This document shows positions 1 to 10,149 of a stretch of DNA of 64,000 nt, one piece after another (the first letter of the stretch is position 1; each line of letters opens with the position of its first letter). The translations under genes and the position numbers were made by a program. The notes beneath the pieces were generated by a model. The model made no database searches. It was not told the DNA's origin and saw only the letters and a list, made by a program, of their open reading frames with translations. The stretch is from Massospora cicadina (taxonomy: Eukaryota; Entomophthoromycota; Entomophthoromycetes; Entomophthorales; Entomophthoraceae), in contig JAKSZP010005646.1 in the NCBI GenBank assembly GCA_022478985.1, forward strand, positions 23,552 to 87,551. The letters run 5' to 3'.

Positions 1-65
1 CTAAGGCCCCACATTGGTGCAAAATCTGCCCCTCTGAGCTCGCGTCGCCAGGATTTTCCACATGG

Positions 66-640
66 GTGGAAGTGGCAACTTTGGCAAAAAAGTTTGTTGC
101 ACCGTTTTGCGCGGACCCCATTTCCACATGGGCAACTTTCAAAGATGACACCATCTGCCACTCTTGCCATCTCTCCTCCAGATGCTCACGAGCCACATTG
201 GCGGTCATTTTGCACGCTCTGGCAGAGTTGGCACACCTGGAGTCCAACATCCCAGCTACAGGATACAGCTCTGCATGGGGCCAGAAGTGGGTGGAGGCAG
301 CCGCCCACCTCAATGCACTCGAAAGGCAACACAAACATTGGGTTTGTGTTCAGTACAGGGCCACACGCATCACAAAAGGCGACAAGTGCACCGCATATTT
401 CTTTAAAAATTTTGCACCATGCCAGAGCGTGGCCTGCACACAGGTATGAAGATTGGATGATTCCATTGCGGATACGCCAGCCAAAGTGGCAATCAAAACA
501 CAAAAGTATTACTATGAGTTGTACCAATCCGATCCAATTCAGCTGGCTGAAGTGGCGGAATTTCTCAACTGAACCCACATCTGCACCATTTTCTGATACC
601 CAGAAATACTGAATTTGATTACTCTGACCAAATTATGGAC
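66..640 (+). pseudogene. LINE ORF2 fragment: linker between endonuclease and RT
   Basis: The frame starting at 66 reads a helical, alanine- and leucine-rich segment ending in GDKCTAYFFKNF. That has the form of the 'GD.NTKFF' block that precedes the RT domain in ORF2 of many LINEs. The reading then moves to another frame (about 410-612) and contains stops. No endonuclease catalytic motifs are visible, because they would lie left of the window. It leads into the RT pseudogene that follows. The family is clear from the block and its position. The exact frameshift points are not certain. Confidence 0.6.
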
Positions 641-2407
641 AGCCATTTGTGGTGCGCCAAAGTGAAAATGCCCAGGCCCAGATGGCATTCCATATGAGTT
701 CTACAAAAAGTATTTCAAATATATATCCCCATTGCTGCTCGCCTCACTTAACCAAATCCTGTTGGAAACGCGCCTCCTACCAGGAGGACATGAGGCCTTT
801 ACCGTCACACTCTTCAAGAAAGAGGATAAGCTAGACTTAGCCAACTGGCGCCCCATTTCTTTAACTAACACGGATACAAAATTTTTAACCAAAATCATGG
901 CTAACCTTTTAGGGATTGTAGCATCTGCCACCATCTCCCCAGAACAATTTGGTTTCATACCCAGAAGGTCGATTTGGGACAACGTGCACTCTGTGGCCAA
1001 CGCATGCCAGTCCACAGCCTCTGGGGCACTTGCATTCTTGGACCAACAGAAGGCCTATGATAGAGTAAACTTGGAATACCTCAGGGCCTGCCTCCATCAA
1101 TTCTGCTTACCCCCTCGCTTCATCAAAGGGTGATGCTGCTCACAGAATCTGCAACTATGGCAGTACGTGGCCCTGGCTTCCTAACGGAAGTAGTCTGCCC
1201 TCAAATGGGCTTGCGACAAGGAGACCCCCTTAGCCCACTCTTATACAACTTCAGCCTTGACCCACTACTTCGAAATGTGTTTGCCCAACTCACCGGAGAC
1301 CATGTGCCAAGACAAGCCCCAGTCAAGATGATGGCGTTTGCAGACAACTGTGTGGTTGGGGTGTCTAATAATAAAGATGCACGCACACTTGAAGCCCTCA
1401 TCCAGGAGTATTCCCGGGTAAGTAACGCTGCACTGAATGCCTCCAAAACTGAAATCATCCTCCTTGGTCAGTATCATAACTGCTGGGCCCCTGCAACTAG
1501 CGTTCAGGCCAGCCCATCTGCTCGCACACGCGCTCGCCCTCCCAGCTCACCCCACACCGCCCCACTGGTGCTCCCCTTTGTGCCACGCCCTACCATAGGG
1601 CCTGTCCGCCATCTGGGCGTGTGGGTGGAGGCAGGCGGATACGCATCAGCAGTAATGGAGAGTCATATTCTAGACAACGTGACGAAACGCATCGCCTCCC
1701 TCAGAGCCCACCCTACTTCCCTTACTGGCAGGGTCGTTTTGGCCAACTCTATGCTCCTCTCCAAAGTCTGGTTTGGAGCCCACGCCATCCCCTTCTCCCC
1801 AAGCTTCTTCAAATCCTTGCATGCCCTGCTGCAAGGATGGCTATGGTCAGGTCGCCCTCCACCAGTACAGTTAGAGGTCATGTTTGGCCCTCATCAGCAT
1901 GGTGGCATGAGTTTGCTTGACTTCAGAGCCCATGCGGCCAAGATCTTGGGTACCAGGATTGCGGCTGTCACCACCCCTACGCTCCCCTCCCAACACTGGT
2001 CCCGCGCAGCCCGCTCCAACTTCACCCGCGCCTTGGGCCTCAACAATCCATCGAGCCCCCACTCCCTGATGAAATATCTGGCTTCACACCCATTGGCCAC
2101 AGGTCCTCACGGTACTAAAACCCACTACAAACGAATCCTCCTCTCCATGCGGAGCACTGAGTGGAGAATTCGTATTAGCGGACATACAACCCAAAGAGGC
2201 TGCCCCTCACCCCAGTTCACACAAGAGGTACAGGGGCTACCCATCCATGATGGCGTGATCCCCACACGGCCCCATGTCCTATCCAGGGTGGACTACCTGG
2301 ACATGATGGACATCCCTTACTCCATTGAGATCCAAAAACTATCTGGAAATATGTACACCATCCTCTGTTGCAGCCTCAAATCCGTTCCCATGTGTGGCGC
2401 TGCCTGA
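641..2407 (+). pseudogene. LINE reverse transcriptase domain (ORF2), inactivated
   Basis: This segment encoded the reverse transcriptase that copies LINE RNA at the nicked target. It starts with a PGPDGIPYEFYKKYF-like reading (about 665-715), then moves frame. From 732 it contains KLDLANWRPISLTNTDTKFL, GFIPRRSIWDN and the motif-A block FLDQQKAYDRV. A frameshift near 1130 leads into a frame with GLRQGDPLSPLL, and then MMAFADNCVVG where the catalytic pair FADD is expected. The second Asp is Asn here (GAC to AAC), which would abolish polymerisation. Downstream come LGVW and the thumb-like helical region to about 2400. At least two frameshifts and the catalytic change make this a pseudogene. The non-LTR RT identity is secure. 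Confidence 0.85.
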
Positions 2408-2919
2408 GGCAGGTGTACCGTACAGCTGAGCGCTCTAACGCTTTACCCTCATCCTGCGTCATGTGTGGCCAGTATGGAACGCTGTTCCACCGCCTGGAGA
2501 AGTGTCCTACCTCCAAAGTGATATGGCGCGAAGTCCAAAGTCTGCTTGGCCAGGATCAAACACATCCCTTCATCCTGTCAAGAGTATGTTTGCTTTATCA
2601 ATGGCCTCCCCCCTTCCACCCTCCCTCTGTGCTCTGGTGGTTGCAATATCCATGTGGACTATCCACACGATTGTCTTGGATGCCATCGCAGGCTCCACTC
2701 CCAACTTCCCAGAAGCTGTCCACAGATTCCAGTCTCATTTGGTGGACCACTTTCAGGCGTGGATGTTTGGATACCTCCCACCACGTCGCTGACAGCTGGT
2801 CTTCTCCTGATTCCCAGTTTGGTTCATTAAATCAGACCCTTTCCTCCACATGTGTTCAATTGTGGCTACGGCCCATTCACACGTTCCCTCCCCCTCCCCA
2901 TAAGTGGCGTTCCCGCTAG
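2368..2919 (+). pseudogene. LINE ORF2 C-terminus with zf-RVT-like zinc finger
   Basis: A frame that overlaps the end of the RT segment reads SHVWRCLRQVYRTAERSNAL and then CVMCGQYGTLFHRLEKC followed by a W. The C-x2-C ... H-x4-C spacing and the trailing Trp match the zf-RVT zinc-binding domain at the C-terminus of many LINE ORF2 proteins. It probably binds nucleic acid during target-primed reverse transcription. The reading decays after about 2540 and 3' UTR follows to 3047. A stop at 2405 and the frame change separate it from the RT, so it is not a stand-alone gene. Confidence 0.7.
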
Positions 2920-3047
2920 CAACAAGAGATAGCATCGCTTCTCTGGGGTGCCTTCCATGTTACTAAGTTTTGTCTCTTTTGGGTTGACATTTGGAAGTGT
3001 CCATCCCCTGGTCGGCCTTCCTCACAATAAATTAAAATTTGAATTTA

Positions 3048-3399
3048 AATATCGAAATCTCCGCCTGGCTCTGTAAGAAGGGAACAGGGAAAGTGTTCCC
3101 TACCAGAGTATCTTCAACAAGAAGCACCAGTTTAGCGTTGGACTTACTCACTCAATGTGGCTTTGGGCAATCAACTTAATAATAGTCTTCATACTATTAT
3201 TGCCCCAGTCTATCAACAAACAATTAACGCCATATTCCACGAATCTGTGCAGGTGAAATCCAGGGCTAAAAACGAGCAACTAAGCCCAAGATTTTAACAA
3301 AGATAGAGATAGATTTCCCATAGGAAGAATCCAAAATCCCCAAGCAGTTCAACGCTTCTTTGATTGAAGGGTTTGGATGTGTTAGAATTTTAGGATTGA
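3048..3399. other. No gene seen
   Basis: Short non-coding stretch between the LINE tail and the LTR of element E. I see no open frame with family features and no clear repeat unit. It may be the outer part of the E LTR. Confidence 0.5.
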
Positions 3400-4131
3400 A
3401 AGGAGGTTTGCTGGTACTTCTTTCCTCAAATTCAACAATAAATGTGAGGGGCTTTTCTCACCACTTATATGAAAATTTTTGAAAAAATGAATATAAAAAG
3501 CGTTAATTTTTATAGTAGCTTATTGAGCGCCGCGTGGGGGTAAAAGAGAAATATACTTAATAAATTAATAAAAGTAAATAAGATGTTGAAACTCAACTTT
3601 TTGTTAACTCGATATTTTCAAATTATTTAATTTGTGATTTTAGTCTATTGAAGCTCAGAAAACTCTTTACTTTGGCTTGACAATGGATGGGGAATTATGT
3701 TTAGCTAAAAACGTAAACATGGGGTACCAATCTGATAAAATTTAGACAATCCCCATTTGCTAAAATAATTCACCTTGGGGGACCCCTGCCACGCCTATAA
3801 AAGGGGATGTCCCTGCATATGTGATTGAATGGACCTGGTCATAGCTGGGGAAGTACCATCTTATGGACGCCCCATGGATACTTTGTGGTCAGAGTAATCC
3901 ACCTTCTTGAGAATGGGTTAGTTGCACGTGAAGCATTAAAAATTGTTTTACCTCAATTTTTAGGGTTCCACCAAGTTCATCCAGGGACTTTTGGCCAATA
4001 ACATTATTGTTTGTATTTAAATTAATATTAATATTATTATTAAGGACTTGTAAATGGCCGACATTTCCCCTTTTTGGCTGTTTTTGCCTCAAAAATTCTC
4101 AGCTTGATTCCTGGAGGGCAAATGTCTGACA
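3400..4131 (-). repeat. LTR of element E (A-related family), approximate left edge
   Basis: The right edge ends in GTCTGACA at 4131, like the left LTR of A at 10073. Shared blocks include GCGTGGGGGTAAAAGAGAA, CCTTGGGGGACC, CCTATAAAAGGGG and a GGTTCCACCA...TTTTGGCCAAT block. The order and spacing match the 750 bp LTRs of A, but divergence is much greater. I could not find a firm left end. Orientation is taken from the similarity to A. Confidence 0.6.
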
Positions 4132-4754
4132 GGGTTTTCACTTAGCTCCAAGGCTTGATTAGGAAGGATGCAAATCCTGATCCCCATATCCACAATCACT
4201 TGTAAGACAGAGGGTATTTTGATAGTATGGGAGCATGCAGAGGATCCCATCTTTGGCATCCAAAGATTCAGGGGGTAACTTAGTTTAGCCTACTAAGACT
4301 TGTTATCTTACTTTCAAATGAAGGATGGGTATTCAAGGAGGAATGCCCATTTTTGGGGCTCCTTTACTTTTGACTGTGAGGTCATATATTAATGGAATCC
4401 AATACCTTAGTAGGAGCAGGTACTAATGTTTATGGTTCATGAATCAATTGAATTCCTGCATCAATTGGTCTCTAATAAGCAACTTTTAGTTATCATTTTC
4501 TAAAAATAGCAGGGGCAGTAATTAGAAGATTTTCATATCAGATAGGTAAGGTGGAACGTGCACAATTGATTTTAACTGTCCAATCATCATCTGTCCCATA
4601 TTCATCTTTGTGGATCAAGTCTGGAGCCATTTTTATTTTCCAAATAAGTTGAGAGGATATAACGTTAACCGGTGAGTAGGTATCAATTATTTCCAAGACT
4701 TTAACCTTATGAACGACTAATTCTACTCAAACCACCAAAGAGCCAAATAGAGGA

Positions 4755-5052
4755 TTAATGTTTAGTAAACTTTTGTGGGGATTTGTAGTAAAGTAAGTAA
4801 AGGATTTTGCCGCAGCCAAGCTTGGGGCTGCTCAATGCTTCTAAAGGTTTTATCTGCCAGCGCTTGGCTTTCAATAGAGGAGCCAACCTCCAAGATTTGT
4901 TCAAGTAGCTGCCCAATATAAAAATAGGAAAGCTGTAGATCTTTATTTCCTTGAATAGGAAGTGGACCATTGACTTCTTCAAGCGCCGCTAACACAAAGC
5001 ATCCCAGGGTTCTGGGCTTAGGATTATAGCTAGTATAAGGGTCTTGAGGCAC
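4755..5052 (-). pseudogene. Gag C-terminal remnant of element E
   Basis: Two overlapping minus-strand frames follow directly after the gag core at 5110-5661. They read a mostly polar sequence without a zinc knuckle or other signature. Continuity with the gag frame and the shared orientation are the only reasons for calling it gag-derived. It could equally be non-coding DNA that happens to be open. Confidence 0.3.
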
Positions 5053-5109
5053 TTGATTGTCTTCAGTATAGGGAGCCTCCTGCCCTATACTGAATGATTT
5101 TTTGCCAAC

Positions 5110-5661
5110 CTATGTAAAAAGATACAACAAGTGTTTACAGTATGTTTTTTCTCTTTCAAAAAGTGCAGAATAATTTGGTGGTAGGCAACTTGGGGATGTA
5201 ACCACTAGCACTTGGGGCCAAGGCTTATTATTATTAAAACGAGGAAGCCCAGTGGGTTTAAGTAGATCACCCAGAATCTCCAAAATGGCCTCTTTAATAT
5301 GGAGGAGAGACGTCCAGTTAGACTTCACCACTTTAAGGTACTTTAGAATGACAAGCATATCTACAAATGCTGAAAATGAAGTAGTGATAACTTCATCTAA
5401 AGTAAGATGTTTTCTGGCGACCAAAGTTTGAGCCTCAAGATAAAAACGGCGAGTAAACTCAGTGCTGGTTTCTCCCCAATTAAGGCTTATGTCCCTAAAA
5501 GATTGCTTTTGGTTGGATAAAGTTAAATAGCTCCCAAATTCCCAAAGCAAAGCAGCCTAGGCGTCATCCCAAGTCCAGCAAAGCATTAGATGGGGTACCA
5601 TAATGTCTTGAGCTACGCAACTAAGACATTTGGTTAGGTGTTTAAGCCGTTGGGTGTTGGT
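5110..5661 (-). pseudogene. Gag core of element E (Ty3/gypsy type)
   Basis: The minus-strand reading begins near 5661 with MEEATNTQRLKHL, passes one stop at about 5557, and continues as LLWEFGSYLTLSNQKQSF and then RRFYLEAQTLVARKHLTLDE. This aligns by eye with the gag of C (FFGEAHPLVLAKMLPLDDA, plus strand near 50880) and of A (near 14340, MLTLDNAITALLTGLAS). That is the helical capsid region of gypsy Gag, which packages element RNA into cytoplasmic particles. The D1 insertion lies immediately upstream at the start of this reading. It is the only coding part of E I can support. Confidence 0.55.
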
Positions 5662-5683
5662 AGCTTCCTCCATGGCATTTTAT

Positions 5684-6740
5684 TTAACTGAGGCAAGCCG
5701 ACCAGGGGATGGACAATATCAAAACATAAACTCCAAAACTAAACCAACCAAAAACATGAACTGAACACCCTAAACAAGCAGCAGGAAACGCAAAAGAAAT
5801 GAGAAAACAACCTACCAGGTGGCACAGCGGCGAGCTGCTTATCCCACCATGGCGGAGGGTATAGGGATCAGGCGGATCATATTTATCATCCTTGGGATTA
5901 GCATTAAAAAAGCGGATCATTGTTGATAGCAAGGTGGTTGGGGCATCCGCAGGATGGGGGTCGAGGTGAGATAGATAGCAGTTGAGATTGACAAATTGGG
6001 CCTGGATGAAAGACTCTATGAGTTTGGCAACATGGCGTTTGGCTTGAATGCGGGCATTAAGAAGTTTGCAAATTTTCACAATGTTTGCTCTAGTGATATG
6101 TGTTGATAGGAAAATCTGCCAGAGTAATATCACGTTTGACAGTGATGGTGGCAGTTTCAAGGAGGCGTTGGATTTCCTCTTTTGCAGTAGAAGGAAAATT
6201 GGAGGGGAACAAGGGTGATGTAGCCTTCTTTTAAAATTCAGCGACAGATTTTGCCACAGCTTTGCAAAGATAGTGATTTTTAGGGCGAGTCACCATGGCC
6301 TTGGCAATCTGGTGGTCGCTTGGGTATAGAGTAGCATTAGGTTTAGGGACATAATGTTTTGACGGGAGTGGGTCATCAAATTCTGAATTCATAAAGAGTT
6401 CTAAATTGTTTGGTTTAGCCAGAGGTGGGACGATTCCACCAGATTTGGTCACTTCATCCAATAAGTCCCAAGGATTTTAGTTGACTTAATTGATTAGTGA
6501 TATGTGGCTGTGGTTGGGTAAATTTTGGGGTAGGAAGTTTTTTGGATTGAATATGGGTCCAAACCTGCTCCTAATTAGTTGGCATGGGTGGAAATTCGCC
6601 AGCTTGGATTTGTGCTGCTAGATTTTGCTGTTGGTTCATCGAGTGCACAACCTGGGGGTAGAGGCAGCCAAAATACCCACTCAAATGTGTTGGTGTGGCC
6701 TCCTGGGTGGTAATGGCAGTATTTGCAGGGTTTGAATTGT
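5684..6740 (-). pseudogene. D1 ORF1 C-terminal half
   Basis: Minus-strand frames read Q-, P- and N-rich sequence (MNQQQNLAAQIQAG, then VWTHIQ) and end in a helical stretch that includes LLNARIQAKRHVAKLIESFI. The same blocks in the same order occur in D2 on the plus strand (54260-54935). There are several frameshifts and stops. I recognise no catalytic domain. The low-complexity linker followed by a helix resembles the RNA-binding and oligomerisation parts of LINE ORF1 proteins, which is an inference. Confidence 0.5.
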
Positions 6741-6741
6741 A

Positions 6742-7543
6742 TCAACATGCCTTTTTGGTATGGTCCAATTCATGGCAGAGGGGACAGATTGTGCAACCAT
6801 TGTCAGTGCAAGCCCAAGAGAGATGTTCTGCGGCAGATGGGATGTAAGCACGCATTGGGATGTGCTGGGCCATGTTCAGCTGGTGGGGGGTAATGGTGGC
6901 CATTGCCTGAGGTGCCACAAGGCGCTTAGCACCCCTTGGGACAATGAATTTTAGGATGGGGTCTTTACTATAAGTGGCCAGCCCTGGCATCAACTCTTCA
7001 TAAAGTGTTTGAGGGGGAAGGTGTGAGGGGAATTTTGCAAAGGTCACCAAGAGTGTGGTATCATCTGGGAGATGTGTTTGGTAGTGGTAATGGGGGTGTT
7101 TTTTATATATTAAGGGCGTAGCTGTTGCAGCAGCCGCATCCTCTTTGGTGGGGAAGTCTATATCAAATTAGCCCTTGTAAGGGTGAAAGTCTATAAATCC
7201 TGCCAATGTGAAGGTGGCTGTTGCCAGCTAAATTATCACTTTGTTGGTATATGGGAAGAGGCGTCCATACTGGACATGGAGGCAATAGAGGATAGTGGAT
7301 CAAGGTAGGGCTAAGGGATGGTGGCAGGTTGGTGGACTCTTCGAGGTGGAGTGCTAAGTCCCTTGGAGGGACAAAGTGGCCAGATGTTTTTGGCAGACTG
7401 GTTGAGCCAGTCCACATGCTTTTGCCTGCTGGGCGGTAAACATTAGCAGGTGGAGCACCGCTGCCCCACATTGGGTCATCAGATGGTGAATCTGAGGGCA
7501 TGATTTGGGAAATTAATGTGGTGAGGTGGTAGTGGAAAATCAA
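6742..7543 (-). pseudogene. D1 ORF1 N-terminal half with CCHC zinc knuckle
   Basis: The frame from about 7543 contains MWGSGAPPANVY and PPRDLALHLEE. After a frame break, the frame from 7050 reads VTFAKFPSHLPPQTLYEELM and ends in CPLCHELDHTKKAC, a C-x2-C-x4-H-x4-C knuckle. D2 repeats these blocks (MWTGL, PPRDLALHL, PPQTLYEELMSGL, HELDHTK). ORF1 proteins of this sort coat the LINE RNA. The VTFAKFP...PPQTLYEEL segment could be an RRM-like fold but I cannot show that. The reading is broken by frameshifts. Confidence 0.6.
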
Positions 7544-7601
7544 CTTTTTTTAAAATTTCTTGAGAGTGTTGTTAAGCGGGAGCTTCCTCCATTTCATTTT
7601 A

Positions 7602-8098
7602 ATAACAAAATAGGAAAGAAAAGATACTTTCTTCACTTGGGACGTGCTTCTCTTTAGACAAGAATTTTTTGTGCCACTGGGGGGGTTAATGGTCAAACAA
7701 TGTGAATTGAAACTGGAGTACATGTTTACCTGAAAAAAACTGCTAGCTCTGGGAGATATGTGAGGGTGGAGAGCGTTCATCTGATTTTGTATTCGTTGAA
7801 ATCTTCAATTACTGAATCTACTCAATCAAGGGTGGCACAAAGGGTTGATTTGGTAGCAAAAAGCGGGGTTAAATGCCAGATTTTGGTTTATAGCTTGATA
7901 GTTGCGTCCCAAAGTTCAGGTTGGCGTTGCTTGATGGTGAGAATTCTTTTTTAATCCCACATATTACAGCAGGTAATTTTGCCACAAAGTTAAGGCGTTC
8001 TTGATCCAGAGAGGGATCTAACGCCAAATTTTTATTGCTCATTGCATAATAGTTGCAACATGAACTCACGTTAAACCTAGCAGGGAGAACCAGTTTTT
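7602..8098 (-). other. 5' part of element E upstream of D1
   Basis: Continuation of E on the far side of D1. A 76-codon minus-strand frame (7550-7780) spans the D1 junction and is not a convincing protein. The minus-strand block TGGTTCTCCCTGCTAGG (8079-8096 region) matches the PBS shared by A, B and C at about 13 of 17 positions. Confidence 0.35.
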
Positions 8099-9318
8099 TC
8101 AGGACTAAGTGGTTAAGACCACTTTCCCCTTTTTAATTAAAGGCAGGAAACCTGAAGTTACTGGGTGCTGAATTCAAGATAATTGCTTACCCTTTCTTAT
8201 AAGTATTTACTCATGTTAACGTCCCTGGAGTTATAATACTAAACTATTATTTCTTGCTAAATAAATTGAGGAAGCCCAATTTAAATTAAAATGTGGCAAA
8301 AATAGAGTAATCTTTATTTGCTTAGAGTCAAAACTATATGGGAGATCAGGGAGTTTACCTGGTCCTTTTCCAAGTGATCCAAGCTAGGAATCTAAAATTG
8401 TTAGAAATTGGGGATTCTGCGGCAGTCTAGTCATTTCAGTAAAATAGGATCTGCTCGCCACATGGATTGGGTTTGCACCCCAAGGTCAGGAGGTTTTGGG
8501 CGAACAATATTTGACCAATTTTAGGCGATCATCCCTAATATTGATAGTACTCAAAATTAGTTTGGGATTGTCCTTGATATTGATAGGGCTTGAATTCATC
8601 GGGGATTATACCTGATACAGATTTCAGCTATTTTGACAGCTCAGGTTCAATTCCTATCATCTTCCTCATCCAAATCTTTGATTATTGCATGATTCCCAAC
8701 AATGGGGTAGCTGCATTTTTTCATAGGAAATTCCATGAGCAGGAGAGGCAGGGAGGTTGACAACCCCTCTAAATTCACATTTGCTTGTGGTTATAAAAGA
8801 ATGAATTCATTGTGTAGGAGGACATTGATCATGATAATTGCGCCACATTAAGGGTGGATCAGAAAAGTAAATTATAATTGCAGGTAAACGTGGCATGCGC
8901 AAAGGATTAGCAGGTATGATTGGAGGCGCACAGCCTTACTAACTTGTATAAGATTTATACTGCCATTTGGAAAATTGGTATGCTCCCACCTAAATAAAGA
9001 GACAATTCACAGATAGCAGCATGTATTATAAATAAAATTAATAAAATGAAAAAGTTAAAAAGGTGAAATGTGGATTATACAGAAGATAACTTTGGAAAAT
9101 AATAGTTAATAAATGATATTAAGTAAGGGAAATAAACTGTAACCTTCCCTAAGGAGGGTGGTTGCCTATATAGTAAAGGAGAAAAAAATGAGATAGCTTG
9201 TGAATTGGAATGAACTTAGTCCTCATTTGGAAACCCTAACTGAGTAGGTCTTGAATAGTGCTAAGGGTTGAGGAGAGGCTTCAGTAAGCTCATATTGCAT
9301 CACAAAGATTTTTTTGTG
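8099..9318. other. No gene seen; AT-rich, possibly the decayed 5' LTR of E
   Basis: No coding features. If E is a minus-strand element its 5' LTR should lie here, but I could not match the diagnostic blocks of the 3400-4131 LTR. The stretch contains loosely repeated TTGATATTGATAGG-like words at 8530-8600. Confidence 0.4.
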
Positions 9319-9323
9319 CAAAC
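9319..9323. repeat. Target duplication CAAAC, left of element A
   Basis: Identical to 25001-25005. The five-base length is typical of Ty3/gypsy integration and fixes the ends of A. Confidence 0.8.
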
Positions 9324-10073
9324 TGTAGGAGTCCAGCTTTTTTGTGCTCACTGGTGCTATGCCAGTGGATCCCACAAAAAGTTTTATTAATTTATAATAA
9401 GCTCTAATATAAAAATTTGAGTTTTAATGGAGTTTATTAGAAGCGCAGGGGGTAAAATGAGAAGCAATTACTATTAATATTTGACCAAACAGTATTTAAA
9501 ATGTTTTGAAGGTTAGGGGAAATTCAAGGATAGTTTTGGAATAGCTTATATGCTTCTGAATTAGGTAATAAGGTAGGTGCTCCTATCAGATCTTAAGAAA
9601 AAACAAATACTTTTTGGGAAACCAAGAGTTTGGGTTTTGGGGCAAAATGTACCCATGCAGTAAGGTTTTGATGAACTTCAACCAATCACCACTAGAGATA
9701 GTATTTTCACCTTGGGGGACCTCCACCACCCCTATAAAAGTGGGTAGTCCCCGCATAGGTGCTCTGAGGACTTGGTGATGGTGGGGGGAGTACCTTCCGC
9801 TGGTTGCCCCAAAATTCGTTGTGTGGTCAGAATAATCCAACCAATCAATTTTTTGTTTAGTGCCCAGGTGGGATTCAAAATGGTGTTACCCCAGTTAACA
9901 GGGTTCCACCAGGATTGGCCAGGGTCTTTTGGCCAATATCCCCCAATATTTTAATTAATATTAATTTTTTTGAGGGCCATTAGAAAAATTGTAAATGGCC
10001 AACAGTTCCTCATTTTGGCTGAATTTGACCCAAGACATTTTTCCTCTGTAGCTGCGATGGCAAATGTCTGACA
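9324..10073 (-). repeat. 3' LTR of element A
   Basis: Starts TGTAGGAGTCC and ends GTCTGACA on the plus strand, so it has TG...CA termini. It carries the CCCCTATAAAAG core at 9729-9740 (minus strand CTTTTATAGGGG), a likely TATA element. It pairs with the LTR at 24253-25000. Confidence 0.88.
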
Positions 10074-10092
10074 CCACCCCCTTAAGAATGGC
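10074..10092 (-). other. Polypurine tract of element A
   Basis: The minus strand reads TTAAGGGGGTGG directly before the 3' LTR, the expected primer site for plus-strand DNA synthesis. Confidence 0.65.
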
Positions 10093-10149
10093 GGGGGAGA
10101 ATAACGCCGAAAAAAGTGGCCATGGACTCTTTTAGTGATTCCAGTAGCT

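Larger units (their letters stand above)
1..3047 (+). mobile_element. LINE (Tad-like non-LTR retrotransposon), 3' part, decayed
   Basis: The element runs in from the left edge, so its 5' end, ORF1 and endonuclease are not visible. From left to right it shows the spacer ahead of the RT, the RT domain, a C-terminal zinc finger and a 3' UTR. The 3' UTR ends in a tail with CATCCCCTGGTCGGCCTTCC followed by AATAAATTAAAATTT. The coding sequence is spread over several frames with stops, so the copy is dead. GC content is clearly higher than in the surrounding intergenic DNA. The tail closely resembles those of the ORF1-only elements at 5683-7580 and 51626-55241 and of the SINEs further right. Assignment to the fungal Tad-like group is inferred from RT style and zinc finger, not from a tree. 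Confidence 0.88.
5683..7580 (-). mobile_element. D1: ORF1-only LINE relative, about 1.9 kb
   Basis: D1 is flanked by AGCTTCCTCCATggCATTTTA (5662-5682) and AGCTTCCTCCATttCATTTTA (7581-7601), a 21 bp target duplication with two mismatches. On the minus strand it carries one decayed ORF1 with a CCHC knuckle, then a short UTR and a tail with CATCCCCTGGTCGGCTTGCC and TTAAATAAAAT. No RT or endonuclease lies between ORF1 and the tail. The second copy, D2, has the same ORF1-then-tail layout, so the lack of ORF2 is a feature of the family and not a private deletion. Mammalian HAL1 is a similar case. Confidence 0.75.
4132..8098 (-). mobile_element. Element E: old LTR element with only gag visible, split by D1
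   Basis: Between the LTR at 3400-4131 and a PBS-like block near 8079-8096 (minus strand reads TGGTTCTCCCTGCTAGG, resembling the PBS of A, B and C) the only recognisable coding sequence is gag-like (4755-5661). No protease, RT, RNase H or integrase is visible. The insertion D1 occupies 5683-7580. This may be a gag-only (TR-GAG type) non-autonomous element or a deletion derivative. I could not identify the expected second LTR to the right of 8099, so the limits are tentative. Confidence 0.45.

Noticed and set aside
1130..2407. The 425-codon ORF as an intact host gene
   Set aside because: It contains RT motifs and lies between other LINE ORF2 segments in other frames, with a changed catalytic box.
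8079..9323. A full 5' LTR for element E
   Set aside because: Only a PBS-like word supports it. I could not align this stretch with the LTR at 3400-4131, so I did not annotate it as an LTR.
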